13,569 nt of DNA from RGIG9079 sp964567845 (lineage in GTDB: Bacteria > Bacteroidota > Bacteroidia > Bacteroidales > Marinifilaceae). Below the pieces are notes generated by a model. It saw only the letters and a program-made list of their open reading frames with translations. It was not told where the DNA came from and made no database searches. Where the stretch lies: NCBI GenBank assembly GCA_964567845.1, contig CAZMOG010000054.1, positions 1 through 13,569 on the forward strand, given 5' to 3'. Both the position numbers and the translations under genes were made by a program. Positions 1-6,822 of the stretch are shown one piece after another (positions within the stretch are counted from its first letter, which is position 1; each line of letters opens with the position of its first letter).

Positions 1-167
1 GAAAAGGCCCGTTGCACCCCACATGAAGGGCAATCCCAACCAGTAAGTAATTTAATTGGACACTTCGGGAAATATATTGTAAACGTGTCAAAGAAGGTAA
101 AATAAAGAATACCTGCCACGACCAACATGACAGGTATTACTATTCTAAATATTCTGACAAATTGCAT
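1..167 (-). CDS. DUF2752 membrane protein (N-terminal part, cut by window edge)
   Basis: This is a partial reading frame of 55 residues that runs off the left end of the window. It starts at an ATG at 165-167, 6 bp after the stop codon of the CD225 gene. The protein opens with a hydrophobic segment (about residues 8-27, rich in V, I, L and F). A Cys-rich motif typical of DUF2752 follows: a Pro-Lys-Cys-Pro around Cys36, then a G-W-D-C-P-S-C-G stretch with Cys46 and Cys49, then Q-R-A-F. DUF2752 proteins are small inner-membrane proteins of unknown function that keep this CP..L.TG..CP.CG..RA pattern. The close spacing suggests translation together with the upstream CD225 gene. The family call rests on the motif alone, because the C-terminal half is outside the window. 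Confidence 0.8.
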   Translation of the reverse strand, partial: MQFVRIFRIVIPVMLVVAGILYFTFFDTFTIYFPKCPIKLLTGWDCPSCGVQRAF

Positions 168-173
168 AAATAG

Positions 174-578
174 TTACAGAATATATTTTTCTATGTTTTC
201 ACCGCATAGCGCCATAATAACCACAAGCAACACATAAAGCACGGTAGTTACAATACCTGCAACCGCACTTATTATACTCCACTTCTTGGCCTCGTTCGAT
301 GCCTTAAGTGCAGCCTCGTAATTACCCATATTGAACAAATTCTCCACCTGCGACGCTTTGATTATCGCATAAATACCGAAAGGTAAACAACATAAACAGG
401 TTGTTAAAATTGCCCATAACAAATAAGTATCGGGACAAACCTGCCTTTGCCACTGTTGTTGTCCATATTGCTGTCCACCTTGTTGCCAATGCGCTTGCGG
501 CTGCTGTCCGGTTTGCTGCCACTGCGTTTGCTGCTCCGATTGTGGTTCACCACTTCCTTCAAAAATCTTATTCTCCAT
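174..578 (-). CDS. CD225/dispanin (IFITM-like) small membrane protein
   Basis: A 134-residue protein. Residues 1-46 are a hydrophilic, Gln/Gly/Trp-rich tail (repeated QQ, WQQ and GQQ). From about residue 48 it matches the CD225 (dispanin) pattern: C-P-D-T-Y-L-L-W, a first membrane segment (about 52-73) holding a Cys cluster (61, 63, 64) and L-P-F-G-I-Y-A, then a cytosolic loop with K-A-S-Q-V and G-N-Y-E-A-A-L-K-A-S-N-E-A-K-K-W, then a second membrane segment (about 101-124). This is the fold of vertebrate IFITM proteins, where Cys residues near the first segment are lipidated and the protein affects membrane fusion. Bacterial members have no established role. The gene lies 42 bp downstream of the esterase and 6 bp upstream of a DUF2752 gene. 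No promoter box was seen in the 42-bp gap, so transcription from the esterase promoter is possible. Family call firm; function unknown. Confidence 0.85.
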   Translation of the reverse strand: MENKIFEGSGEPQSEQQTQWQQTGQQPQAHWQQGGQQYGQQQWQRQVCPDTYLLWAILTTCLCCLPFGIYAIIKASQVENLFNMGNYEAALKASNEAKKWSIISAVAGIVTTVLYVLLVVIMALCGENIEKYIL

Positions 579-620
579 ATCTTATTAACTCTTAATTCCT
601 AACTGTTCACTCCCAACTAA

Positions 621-1475
621 CTACTTTGTCACACACTCAAGCCACTCCCGAAGGGCATTATGTACATCTTGCTGATACTCAAAACTATTGCCATATCCCC
701 AACCATGTTTACCGGAAGGATAGATATGTAGCGAGGCAGGAATATTAAACTTTTTCAGCGCATTGTAATATATAACTCCATTCAACGGATTCACAGTTGC
801 ATCATCATCCGAGTAAAATATGATTGCCGGTGGTGTCTTTGCAGTAACCATCTTCTCGTTGCAGTAATATTGCACCAACGCTTCAGGTGGATTCATTCCT
901 ATTAAAGAACTTCTGCTGTCAGGATGTGTGAAATTTTTATCAAATGTAATTACAGGATAAAACAATATCTGGAATGCCGGTCGCTCTTTTCCAGACAAAT
1001 GTGTAGCAGCTGTCGAAGCCAAATGACCACCCGCAGATGACCCCATAATTCCAATCTGGTCCCTATAAACACTCCACTCCTCGGCATACTCATGAATAAC
1101 TCTAATTGCCTCGCGCACATCACTTAAAGGCACATTATGGTTATAGATTGGCATTCTATATTTTAACACCACAAACGTATATCCCAATTCTGTAAAGAAT
1201 GGAGCCCAATCATACCCCTCATGGCCAAGAGCCAGGAATTGATATGCACCTCCGGGACAGCATACAATAGCCTTGCCGTTACCCTTTCCCTTCTCCGGGA
1301 AATAGACTCTGATTGATGGCTTATAGTTTAATGTACTATCTGCAAAGGGCTCGGTTGTATCTCTTCCATTTGAGTAGTAAAAGCCGTTTGGCCATAAATC
1401 AATCTCCTGATATTTTTGAGCATAGGTTGTCAGCGCACCCATCGCCAACAAAACCAATAACAAAACTCTCTTCAT
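621..1475 (-). CDS. Secreted alpha/beta-hydrolase, probable carbohydrate or acetyl esterase
   Basis: A 284-residue serine hydrolase with an N-terminal signal peptide (K-R then a Leu/Val-rich core, ending at A-Q near residue 20), so it should act in the periplasm or at the cell surface. The fold markers are in order: an oxyanion-hole P-G-G-A-Y (about 74-78), the nucleophile elbow G-S-S-A-G (145-149, Ser147), an acid in S-D-D-D-A-T-V (probably Asp225), and the catalytic His in G-K-H-G-W-G (His257). This matches the Aes/BD-FAE-like esterase group, which often contains acetylxylan or other sugar-ester deacetylases; the substrate cannot be read from the sequence. The frame stays open upstream to 1595, but 1475 is the likely start: it begins the signal peptide, and a good minus-strand promoter (1500-1530) lies inside the longer version. 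The gene is divergent from cysQ. Confidence 0.85.
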   Translation of the reverse strand: MKRVLLLVLLAMGALTTYAQKYQEIDLWPNGFYYSNGRDTTEPFADSTLNYKPSIRVYFPEKGKGNGKAIVCCPGGAYQFLALGHEGYDWAPFFTELGYTFVVLKYRMPIYNHNVPLSDVREAIRVIHEYAEEWSVYRDQIGIMGSSAGGHLASTAATHLSGKERPAFQILFYPVITFDKNFTHPDSRSSLIGMNPPEALVQYYCNEKMVTAKTPPAIIFYSDDDATVNPLNGVIYYNALKKFNIPASLHIYPSGKHGWGYGNSFEYQQDVHNALREWLECVTK

Positions 1476-1499
1476 AATCGTTAAAATCAATAAACACCA

Positions 1500-1530
1500 C
1501 AAAAATACAAAACAAAAACAACATCTACAA
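1500..1530 (-). promoter_or_regulatory. Bacteroidetes-type promoter of the esterase gene
   Basis: Read on the minus strand, TATTTTTG (1507 to 1500) is an exact match to the Bacteroidetes -7 box TAnnTTTG. A TTG (1530 to 1528) stands 20 bp upstream, the usual -33 spacing. The predicted transcript would start near 1493 and leave a leader of about 18 nt before the ATG at 1475. Confidence 0.6.
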
Positions 1531-1553
1531 TACTCTTCCATTTTAGAGTAAGA

Positions 1554-1686
1554 CATTGCTCTCACCTTGCACATTGCCCTATATGCGTCTTTCACTATTT
1601 TTGTTCGCCATTACTGCGCAATGACGCAAACTTGGCGGCGGTTCGGCAATGCTCAAATAAATTTGGCATTGCTCTCACCTTGCACA
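1554..1686. repeat. 20-bp direct repeat bracketing a 93-bp spacer
   Basis: The sequence CATTGCTCTCACCTTGCACA occurs perfectly at 1554-1573 and again at 1667-1686, a period of 113 bp. The region is noncoding between two divergent genes and ends just before the cysQ promoter. It may be a partial tandem duplication or a copy of a dispersed intergenic element. A weak third hint (CATTGCCCT) directly follows the first copy. Confidence 0.75.
1646..1672. repeat. Hairpin in the cysQ upstream region
   Basis: GCAATGC (1646-1652) pairs with GCATTGC (1666-1672). Inside, CAAA (1654-1657) pairs with TTTG (1662-1665), leaving one bulged T (1653) and a TAAA tetraloop. The right arm overlaps the second copy of the 20-bp direct repeat. 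No T-tract follows directly, so it does not look like an intrinsic terminator. It lies about 40 bp upstream of the cysQ -7 box. Confidence 0.55.
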
Positions 1687-1688
1687 AG

Positions 1689-1720
1689 TTTTATAATTCC
1701 TAATTTTTTTTATATCTTTG
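1689..1720 (+). promoter_or_regulatory. Promoter of the cysQ-led sulfation operon
   Basis: TATCTTTG (1713-1720) is an exact TAnnTTTG -7 box. About 20 bp upstream is a T-rich stretch (TTTT, 1689-1692) that could serve as a weak -33 box. Transcription would start near 1726, about 18 nt before the cysQ ATG at 1744. This placement argues against the longer open frame beginning at 1567. Confidence 0.65.
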
Positions 1721-1743
1721 CAACCTTGGTGTACTATGTTAAA

Positions 1744-2550
1744 ATGGAAATGAACGGAATAATTGAAATAGCCATAAAGGCATCATTATCAGCAGGAAAG
1801 GAGATTCTTTCAATCTACAACAACCCTGCCGAAGATTTTGGAATTGAGCGCAAAGCCGACAACTCGCCACTGACAAAGGCAGACAAGGCCTCGCACAAGG
1901 TAATTATGGAGGCACTTAACACAACCAATATTCCTGTCTTGAGCGAGGAGGGGGCAAAAATTCCATACTCCGAGCGTAAAAACTGGAGCAAATTGTGGAT
2001 TGTCGATCCGCTCGACGGCACTAAAGAGTTCATTAAAAAGAATGGCGAATTTACCGTAAACATAGCCCTGATTGAAAATAACACCCCGATTGCCGGAGTG
2101 ATTTATATTCCCGTACTCGAAACCCTTTATTGGGGCGCAGTTGAACAGGGAGCATACAAACTACAAGGGGTAAACGCCGACAACTACACCACCCTGCAAA
2201 CCTCGCTCGAAAAAGCAACCAAACTTCCCGTTGAGAAAGATGAGTTGCCATACGTTGTGGTTGCATCGCGCTCTCACATGAGTCCCGAGACAGCCGAATA
2301 CATTGACCAACTTCGCAGAATGTACCCTGCCATCGGAATGACCTCGATTGGCAGCTCAATTAAAATTTGTTTGGTGGGCGAGGGCACAGCCGATATATAT
2401 CCGCGCTTTGCTCCAACCATGGAGTGGGACACTGCCGCCGGCCATGCAATTGTCAAGGCTGCCGGAAAAGAGGTTTATCAGCGCGACGAAAAGAACCCTC
2501 TTGTATATAACAAAGAGAATTTACTTAACCCCTGGTTTATAGTTAAATAA
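1744..2550 (+). CDS. cysQ: 3'(2'),5'-bisphosphate nucleotidase CysQ
   Basis: A 268-residue enzyme of the inositol-monophosphatase family. It hydrolyses 3'-phosphoadenosine 5'-phosphate (PAP), the by-product of PAPS-dependent sulfotransferases, to AMP and phosphate. The metal-binding motifs are present: L-S-E-E-G (67-70, Glu69), W-I-V-D-P-L-D-G-T (Asp88 to Thr93) followed by K-E-F, and E-W-D-T-A-A-G (227-233). K-E-F after D-G-T favours CysQ over a plain inositol monophosphatase. The frame is open from 1567, but the promoter at 1713-1720 lies inside that extension and the extra residues resemble no family member, so the start is ATG 1744 or the second ATG at 1750. It is the first gene of the operon and ends 4 bp before cysC. 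Placing PAP removal first fits an operon meant to feed a sulfotransferase, since PAP inhibits such enzymes. Confidence 0.93.
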   Translation: MEMNGIIEIAIKASLSAGKEILSIYNNPAEDFGIERKADNSPLTKADKASHKVIMEALNTTNIPVLSEEGAKIPYSERKNWSKLWIVDPLDGTKEFIKKNGEFTVNIALIENNTPIAGVIYIPVLETLYWGAVEQGAYKLQGVNADNYTTLQTSLEKATKLPVEKDELPYVVVASRSHMSPETAEYIDQLRRMYPAIGMTSIGSSIKICLVGEGTADIYPRFAPTMEWDTAAGHAIVKAAGKEVYQRDEKNPLVYNKENLLNPWFIVK

Positions 2551-2554
2551 AGAT

Positions 2555-3163
2555 ATGAGCAACGAAAATAACATATATCCTATATTCGATAAAACCCTGC
2601 AGCGTTCAGACCGCGAAAAGCTATTGAACCAAAAGGGAAAGATGATTTGGTTTACCGGCCTGTCCGGTTCAGGCAAAAGCACTCTGGCCATTGCATTGGA
2701 GCGTGAGCTTTACGAGCGAGGCGTGCTTTGCCAAATCCTTGACGGCGACAATATCCGCACCGGAATCAATAACAATCTGGGTTTCTCCGAGGCGGACAGA
2801 ACCGAGAACATACGACGCATTGCCGAGGTTTCAAAGCTGTTTGTAAACTGCGGTGTTGTAACCATTGCCGCATTTATCAGCCCTACAACAGCTATTCGCA
2901 ATATGGCAAAGCAGATTATTGGCGAGGACGACTTTATGGAGATATATGTCAGCACACCTATCAAGGAGTGCGAGCGCAGAGATGTAAAGGGGCTTTATGC
3001 AAAGGCTCGCAGAGGCGAGATTGCAAACTTCACAGGAATCTCTTCGCCGTTCGAAGCTCCGGAAAATCCATCATTGAGTTTGGATACATCGGTATTGAAA
3101 ATCGAGGAGTCGGTAAAGCTGCTTCTTGACACAATAATACCACAGATAACAAGAGAAGAATAG
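2555..3163 (+). CDS. cysC: Adenylyl-sulfate (APS) kinase CysC
   Basis: A 202-residue cytoplasmic kinase that phosphorylates APS to PAPS with ATP; the length is usual for the stand-alone enzyme. Motifs in order: the P-loop G-L-S-G-S-G-K-S-T (35-43), L-D-G-D-N-I-R (62-68), G-F-S-E-A-D-R-T-E-N-I-R-R (76-88), F-I-S-P (107-110) and the later K-G-L-Y-A-K-A-R-R-G and F-T-G-I-S-S-P-F-E-A-P segments typical of APS kinases. It is 4 bp downstream of cysQ and 15 bp upstream of cysD, so it is transcribed with both. It is separate from CysN rather than fused to it as in the bifunctional NodQ/CysNC proteins. No Shine-Dalgarno sequence is evident, which is normal for Bacteroidetes. Confidence 0.95.
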   Translation: MSNENNIYPIFDKTLQRSDREKLLNQKGKMIWFTGLSGSGKSTLAIALERELYERGVLCQILDGDNIRTGINNNLGFSEADRTENIRRIAEVSKLFVNCGVVTIAAFISPTTAIRNMAKQIIGEDDFMEIYVSTPIKECERRDVKGLYAKARRGEIANFTGISSPFEAPENPSLSLDTSVLKIEESVKLLLDTIIPQITREE

Positions 3164-3178
3164 TAAAAACATATAATC

Positions 3179-4093
3179 ATGAAGGAAGAAAAATACGATT
3201 TGAGCCACCTTAAGGCATTGGAGGCAGAATCTATCCACATAATACGCGAGGTTGCCGCAGAGTTCGAAAACCCGGTAATGCTCTACTCTATTGGAAAAGA
3301 TTCATCGGTTATGGTACGCTTGGCCGAGAAGGCCTTTTATCCCGGAAAGGTTCCATTTCCACTTATGCACATCGATTCACGCTGGAAATTCAAAGAGATG
3401 ATTGAGTTCCGCGACAAATATGCCAAAGAGCACAATTGGGATTTGATTGTCGAGAGTAACGAAAAGGCATTTGCCGAGGGAGTCGGCCCATTCAGCCACG
3501 GAAGCAAGGTACACACCGACCTTATGAAGACACAAGCTCTTCTTGCAGCATTGGACAAACACAAATTCGATGCGGCATTCGGAGGTGCACGTCGCGATGA
3601 AGAGAAATCAAGAGCAAAGGAGCGTATCTTCTCGTTCCGCGATCAGTTCCACCAGTGGGATCCAAAGAACCAACGCCCAGAGTTGTGGGACATTTACAAC
3701 GCAAAGGTTCATAAAGGCGAGTCTATCCGTGTATTCCCACTATCTAACTGGACCGAACTTGATATTTGGCAATATATCAGAATGGAGAATATTCCAATCG
3801 TTCCTCTTTATTACGCTAAGGAGCGCCCTGTAATCAATATGGACGGCAACCTGATTATGGCCGACGATGAGCGTCTGCCTGAGCAGTATCGCGACCAGAT
3901 CGAGATGAAGATGGTACGTTTTCGTACACTTGGCTGCTGGCCATTGACAGGTGCAATTGAGTCAAGTGCAGCTACAATTGAAGAGATTGTCGAGGAGATG
4001 ATGACCACCACAAAGAGCGAGCGCACCACACGTGTAATCGACTTTGACCAGGAGGCAAGTATGGAGCAGAAGAAGCGCGAGGGATATTTCTAA
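3179..4093 (+). CDS. cysD: Sulfate adenylyltransferase small subunit CysD
   Basis: A 304-residue PP-loop ATP pyrophosphatase. With CysN it forms ATP sulfurylase, which turns sulfate and ATP into APS and pyrophosphate. The PP-loop S-I-G-K-D-S-S-V is at 37-44. The conserved G-G-A-R-R-D-E-E-K-S-R (135-145) and L-G-C-W-P-L-T-G blocks follow, and the C-terminus ends R-E-G-Y-F as in other CysD proteins. PAPS reductase (CysH) shares the fold, but these blocks, the length and the adjacent cysN identify CysD. The gene is 15 bp after cysC and 18 bp before the cysN ATG. Confidence 0.96.
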   Translation: MKEEKYDLSHLKALEAESIHIIREVAAEFENPVMLYSIGKDSSVMVRLAEKAFYPGKVPFPLMHIDSRWKFKEMIEFRDKYAKEHNWDLIVESNEKAFAEGVGPFSHGSKVHTDLMKTQALLAALDKHKFDAAFGGARRDEEKSRAKERIFSFRDQFHQWDPKNQRPELWDIYNAKVHKGESIRVFPLSNWTELDIWQYIRMENIPIVPLYYAKERPVINMDGNLIMADDERLPEQYRDQIEMKMVRFRTLGCWPLTGAIESSAATIEEIVEEMMTTTKSERTTRVIDFDQEASMEQKKREGYF

Positions 4094-4111
4094 CTTTTGA
4101 GACAAACAGAC

Positions 4112-5539
4112 ATGGAAAAGAATATAGATATTAAGGCGTTTTTGGACCAGGACGAAAAGAAAGATCTATTGCGCCTATTGACAGCAGGTTCGGTTGACGA
4201 CGGAAAATCAACCCTTATCGGACGTCTGCTTTTCGACAGTAAAAAACTTTACGAGGACCAGCTTGATGCACTTGAGCGCGACAGCAAACGTGTAGGAAAT
4301 GCAGGAGCCGGTCAGATTGACTATGCCCTGCTTCTTGACGGTCTAAAAGCCGAGCGCGAGGAGGGAATCACCATTGATGTGGCATACCGCTACTTCTCTA
4401 CCAACAAGCGTAAATTTATCATTGCAGATACTCCGGGACACGAGCAATACACAAGAAACATGATTACAGGTGGTTCGACAGCCAACCTTGCCATCATCCT
4501 TGTCGATGCAAGAACAGGTGTCATTACCCAGACACGTCGCCACACATTCCTTGTATCACTGCTTGGAATCAAACACGTTGTTCTGGCTGTAAACAAAATG
4601 GATCTTGTTGATTACGATCAGAAGGTATTCGACTCTATTGTAGCCGAGTACAAAAAGTTCGCAGAGCCACTTGGAATTCCCGATATTACCTGTTTCCCAA
4701 TCTCTGCACTTAACGGTGATAACGTAGTAGAGACATCGAATGCTACCCCATGGTATAACGGAATCAGTTTGTTGGAGCATCTTGAAACAATCTATGTTTC
4801 AAGCGACCACAACTTCAACGACTTCCGTTTCCCTGTTCAGTATGTACTTCGTCCTAATTTGAACTTCCGCGGTTTCTCGGGAACCGTTGCAAGCGGAATT
4901 ATCCGTAAGGGTGATGAAATCGTTGCCCTACCATCGGGTAAACGTTCAAAGGTAAAATCGATTGTTACCTACGATGGCGAATTGGATTACGCATTCCCGC
5001 CACAGGCAATCACCATTACCCTTGAGGATGAGATTGACATTTCACGCGGCGAGATGCTTGTCAAGGCAGACAATATGCCACTAATCGGACGCAGTTTCTC
5101 GGCTATGCTTGTATGGATGGACGAGGCCCCAATGGATATAGAGAAGAAGTACTTCATCAAGCAGACCAGCAATCTGTCACGTATCAAATTGGAGGATATT
5201 GAGTACAAGGTGGATGTAAACACAATGGAGAAATCAAAGATCGACCACTTTGAGCTTAACGAGATTGGAAAGATAAATATCACAAGCAGCAAACCTCTAT
5301 TCTTCGACCCATATCAAAAGAACAAACATACAGGAGCATTTATCCTTATCGACCCTGTAACCCACAATACAAGCGCGGTTGGTATGATTTTGGACCGCAG
5401 AGACGAGAGCGGAACAATCGAGGAGATTCCTACATTCAGCCTAAGCAAATTGGGTATTGGTGCAGAGCATCGCTCAGCAATCGAAACCTTGCAAAAGGCA
5501 ATGAGTACTCACGGAATCGAAATCAAGATTGAGGATTAA
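4112..5539 (+). CDS. cysN: Sulfate adenylyltransferase large (GTPase) subunit CysN
   Basis: A 475-residue translation-factor-like GTPase. GTP hydrolysis by CysN drives APS formation by CysD. G motifs: G-S-V-D-D-G-K-S-T (26-34), the switch segment E-R-E-E-G-I-T-I-D (81-89), D-T-P-G-H (106-110), N-K-M-D (161-164) and S-A-L-N-G-D just past residue 200. EF-Tu-like beta-barrel domains make up the rest. An in-frame TTG lies 15 nt upstream (4097), but ATG 4112 is the better start and gives a family-typical length. No APS kinase domain is fused to the C-terminus, in line with the separate cysC. The gene ends 11 bp before the sulfotransferase start. Confidence 0.96.
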   Translation: MEKNIDIKAFLDQDEKKDLLRLLTAGSVDDGKSTLIGRLLFDSKKLYEDQLDALERDSKRVGNAGAGQIDYALLLDGLKAEREEGITIDVAYRYFSTNKRKFIIADTPGHEQYTRNMITGGSTANLAIILVDARTGVITQTRRHTFLVSLLGIKHVVLAVNKMDLVDYDQKVFDSIVAEYKKFAEPLGIPDITCFPISALNGDNVVETSNATPWYNGISLLEHLETIYVSSDHNFNDFRFPVQYVLRPNLNFRGFSGTVASGIIRKGDEIVALPSGKRSKVKSIVTYDGELDYAFPPQAITITLEDEIDISRGEMLVKADNMPLIGRSFSAMLVWMDEAPMDIEKKYFIKQTSNLSRIKLEDIEYKVDVNTMEKSKIDHFELNEIGKINITSSKPLFFDPYQKNKHTGAFILIDPVTHNTSAVGMILDRRDESGTIEEIPTFSLSKLGIGAEHRSAIETLQKAMSTHGIEIKIED

Positions 5540-5550
5540 GAAAGAATACT

Positions 5551-6663
5551 ATGGGATTATTGAAATTTAGCGACCTGCCTGTAAATCCGTTGGTAGGTGC
5601 ACGATGGAAAACCTTCAAAAAGATTGTTGAGGGTCGTAAAGTAGAAAAAGGCTGGAGAGGCAAATACTACCTTACAAAAGGTATATGCGCCATTCTGAGC
5701 ACCTTATGCTACTTTGAAGACAAAAAATACAAAAAGTTGCTTCAGGATAAAGAGGTAAATATGGAGCCTGTATTTATCCTGGGACACTGGCGAAGCGGAA
5801 CCACATTTGTACACAATGTAATGGCATTGGACAAACACTTCGGCTATACCACAACATACCAGACAGTATTCCCCAACCTTATGCTATTCGGACAGGGAAT
5901 GTTCAAGCCAACAATGTCTTGGTTGATGCCTGACAAGCGCCCGACCGATAATATGGAGCTTGGAGTTGATTTACCACAAGAGGAGGAGTTTGCACTATCG
6001 AATGATACCCCATACAACTACTACAACTTCTGGTATTTCCCACAAGATATGATGGAGTATTGCGACAAATACTTGACATTCAAAACCGCTACCCCCGAGG
6101 AGAAACAAGGTTTCAAAGAGAGTATGCACAGAATTGTCAAGACCTCACTCCACAACACAAACGGAACACAGTTTTTGTCAAAGAATCCTCCTCACACCGC
6201 ACGAGTAAAGGAGCTGTTGGAGATGTATCCAAATGCCAAGTTTATCTATTTGGTACGCAATCCATACACAGTGTTCGAGTCAACAAGAAGTTTCTTCCAC
6301 AACACCATCCAGCCATTAAAGTTGCAAAACTTTACAATCGAAGAGATGGAGCAAAATATCTTGAAGGTGTATAACGAGGTGTACGAGAAGTATGAGACAG
6401 ACAAACACCTTATTCCGGAAGGAAATCTTATCGAGGTAAAATTCGAGGATTACGAAAAGGATGCATACGGCATGACCGAAAAAATCTACAAGACTCTTAA
6501 TATTCCGGGCTGGGACGAGGCGAAAGAGACAATCAAGGCCTATACCGATAAGAAAAAGGGATATAAAAAGAACAAATATGCCTATGAAGCTCGTACAATA
6601 GAATTAGTTGAGAAGCATTGGAGCAAGGCATTAAAGCAATGGAGGTACGAAATTGATAAATAA
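5551..6663 (+). CDS. PAPS-dependent sulfotransferase (Sulfotransfer_3-like)
   Basis: A 370-residue cytoplasmic protein with no signal peptide. The 5'-phosphosulfate loop is I-L-G-H-W-R-S-G-T-T (76-85). The 3'-phosphate site is L-V-R-N-P-Y-T-V-F-E-S-T-R (234-246), with Arg236 and Ser244 in the expected spacing. Between them lie P-Q-E-E-E-F-A-L (142-149) and S-K-N-P-P-H-T-A-R (210-218), both typical of this clade. It is the last gene of the PAPS operon, 11 bp after cysN, and is followed by a terminator. The reaction is transfer of a sulfonate from PAPS to a hydroxyl (or amine) of an acceptor. Related Bacteroides enzymes in a similar operon (BT0416 of B. thetaiotaomicron) sulfonate cholesterol and other steroids, so a sterol or other hydrophobic alcohol is a reasonable first guess. 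A lipid or glycan acceptor is not excluded. Confidence 0.88.
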   Translation: MGLLKFSDLPVNPLVGARWKTFKKIVEGRKVEKGWRGKYYLTKGICAILSTLCYFEDKKYKKLLQDKEVNMEPVFILGHWRSGTTFVHNVMALDKHFGYTTTYQTVFPNLMLFGQGMFKPTMSWLMPDKRPTDNMELGVDLPQEEEFALSNDTPYNYYNFWYFPQDMMEYCDKYLTFKTATPEEKQGFKESMHRIVKTSLHNTNGTQFLSKNPPHTARVKELLEMYPNAKFIYLVRNPYTVFESTRSFFHNTIQPLKLQNFTIEEMEQNILKVYNEVYEKYETDKHLIPEGNLIEVKFEDYEKDAYGMTEKIYKTLNIPGWDEAKETIKAYTDKKKGYKKNKYAYEARTIELVEKHWSKALKQWRYEIDK

Positions 6664-6670
6664 CTCACAG

Positions 6671-6708
6671 AGGGGCTGAAAGTCTATGATTTTCAGCCCT
6701 TTTATTAT
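6671..6708 (+). terminator. Intrinsic terminator of the sulfation operon
   Basis: GGGCTGAAA (6673-6681) pairs perfectly with TTTCAGCCC (6691-6699) around a 9-nt loop, and the run TTTTATTATT follows. It lies 8 bp after the sulfotransferase stop codon and marks the end of the cysQ-led operon. Confidence 0.85.
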
Positions 6709-6753
6709 TGTAACTCTAAATATAAATTATCGTAAAATAAGTATAAAAACCTA

Positions 6754-6783
6754 TTTACAATAATTTGTTTCACACTAAATTTG
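6754..6783 (+). promoter_or_regulatory. Candidate promoter of the porin gene
   Basis: TAAATTTG (6776-6783) matches the TAnnTTTG -7 box exactly, and TTTA (6754-6757) stands 18 bp upstream as a weak -33 box. Transcription would start near 6790, about 33 nt before the ATG at 6823. Together with the preceding terminator, this makes the porin a separate transcription unit. Confidence 0.5.
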
Positions 6784-6822
6784 CCATATCAAAAACACAA
6801 GAACAATTATTTATACCAAAAA

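Noticed and set aside
1476..1595. 40-residue N-terminal extension of the esterase
   Set aside because: It would bury the signal peptide and spans a good minus-strand promoter at 1500-1530.
1646..1672. Hairpin upstream of cysQ as an intrinsic terminator or attenuator
   Set aside because: It lies upstream of the predicted cysQ transcription start, no gene on the plus strand ends before it, and no T-tract follows the stem directly.
1567..1743. N-terminal extension of cysQ from an upstream ATG at 1567
   Set aside because: The extension contains the -7 box, the hairpin and a copy of the direct repeat, and its residues do not resemble the CysQ family. ATG 1744 gives a normal-length protein.
3179..4093. 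Possible PAPS reductase (CysH) instead of CysD
   Set aside because: The PP-loop fold is shared, but the G-G-A-R-R-D-E-E-K-S-R block, the R-E-G-Y-F end, the length and the adjacent cysN all point to CysD.
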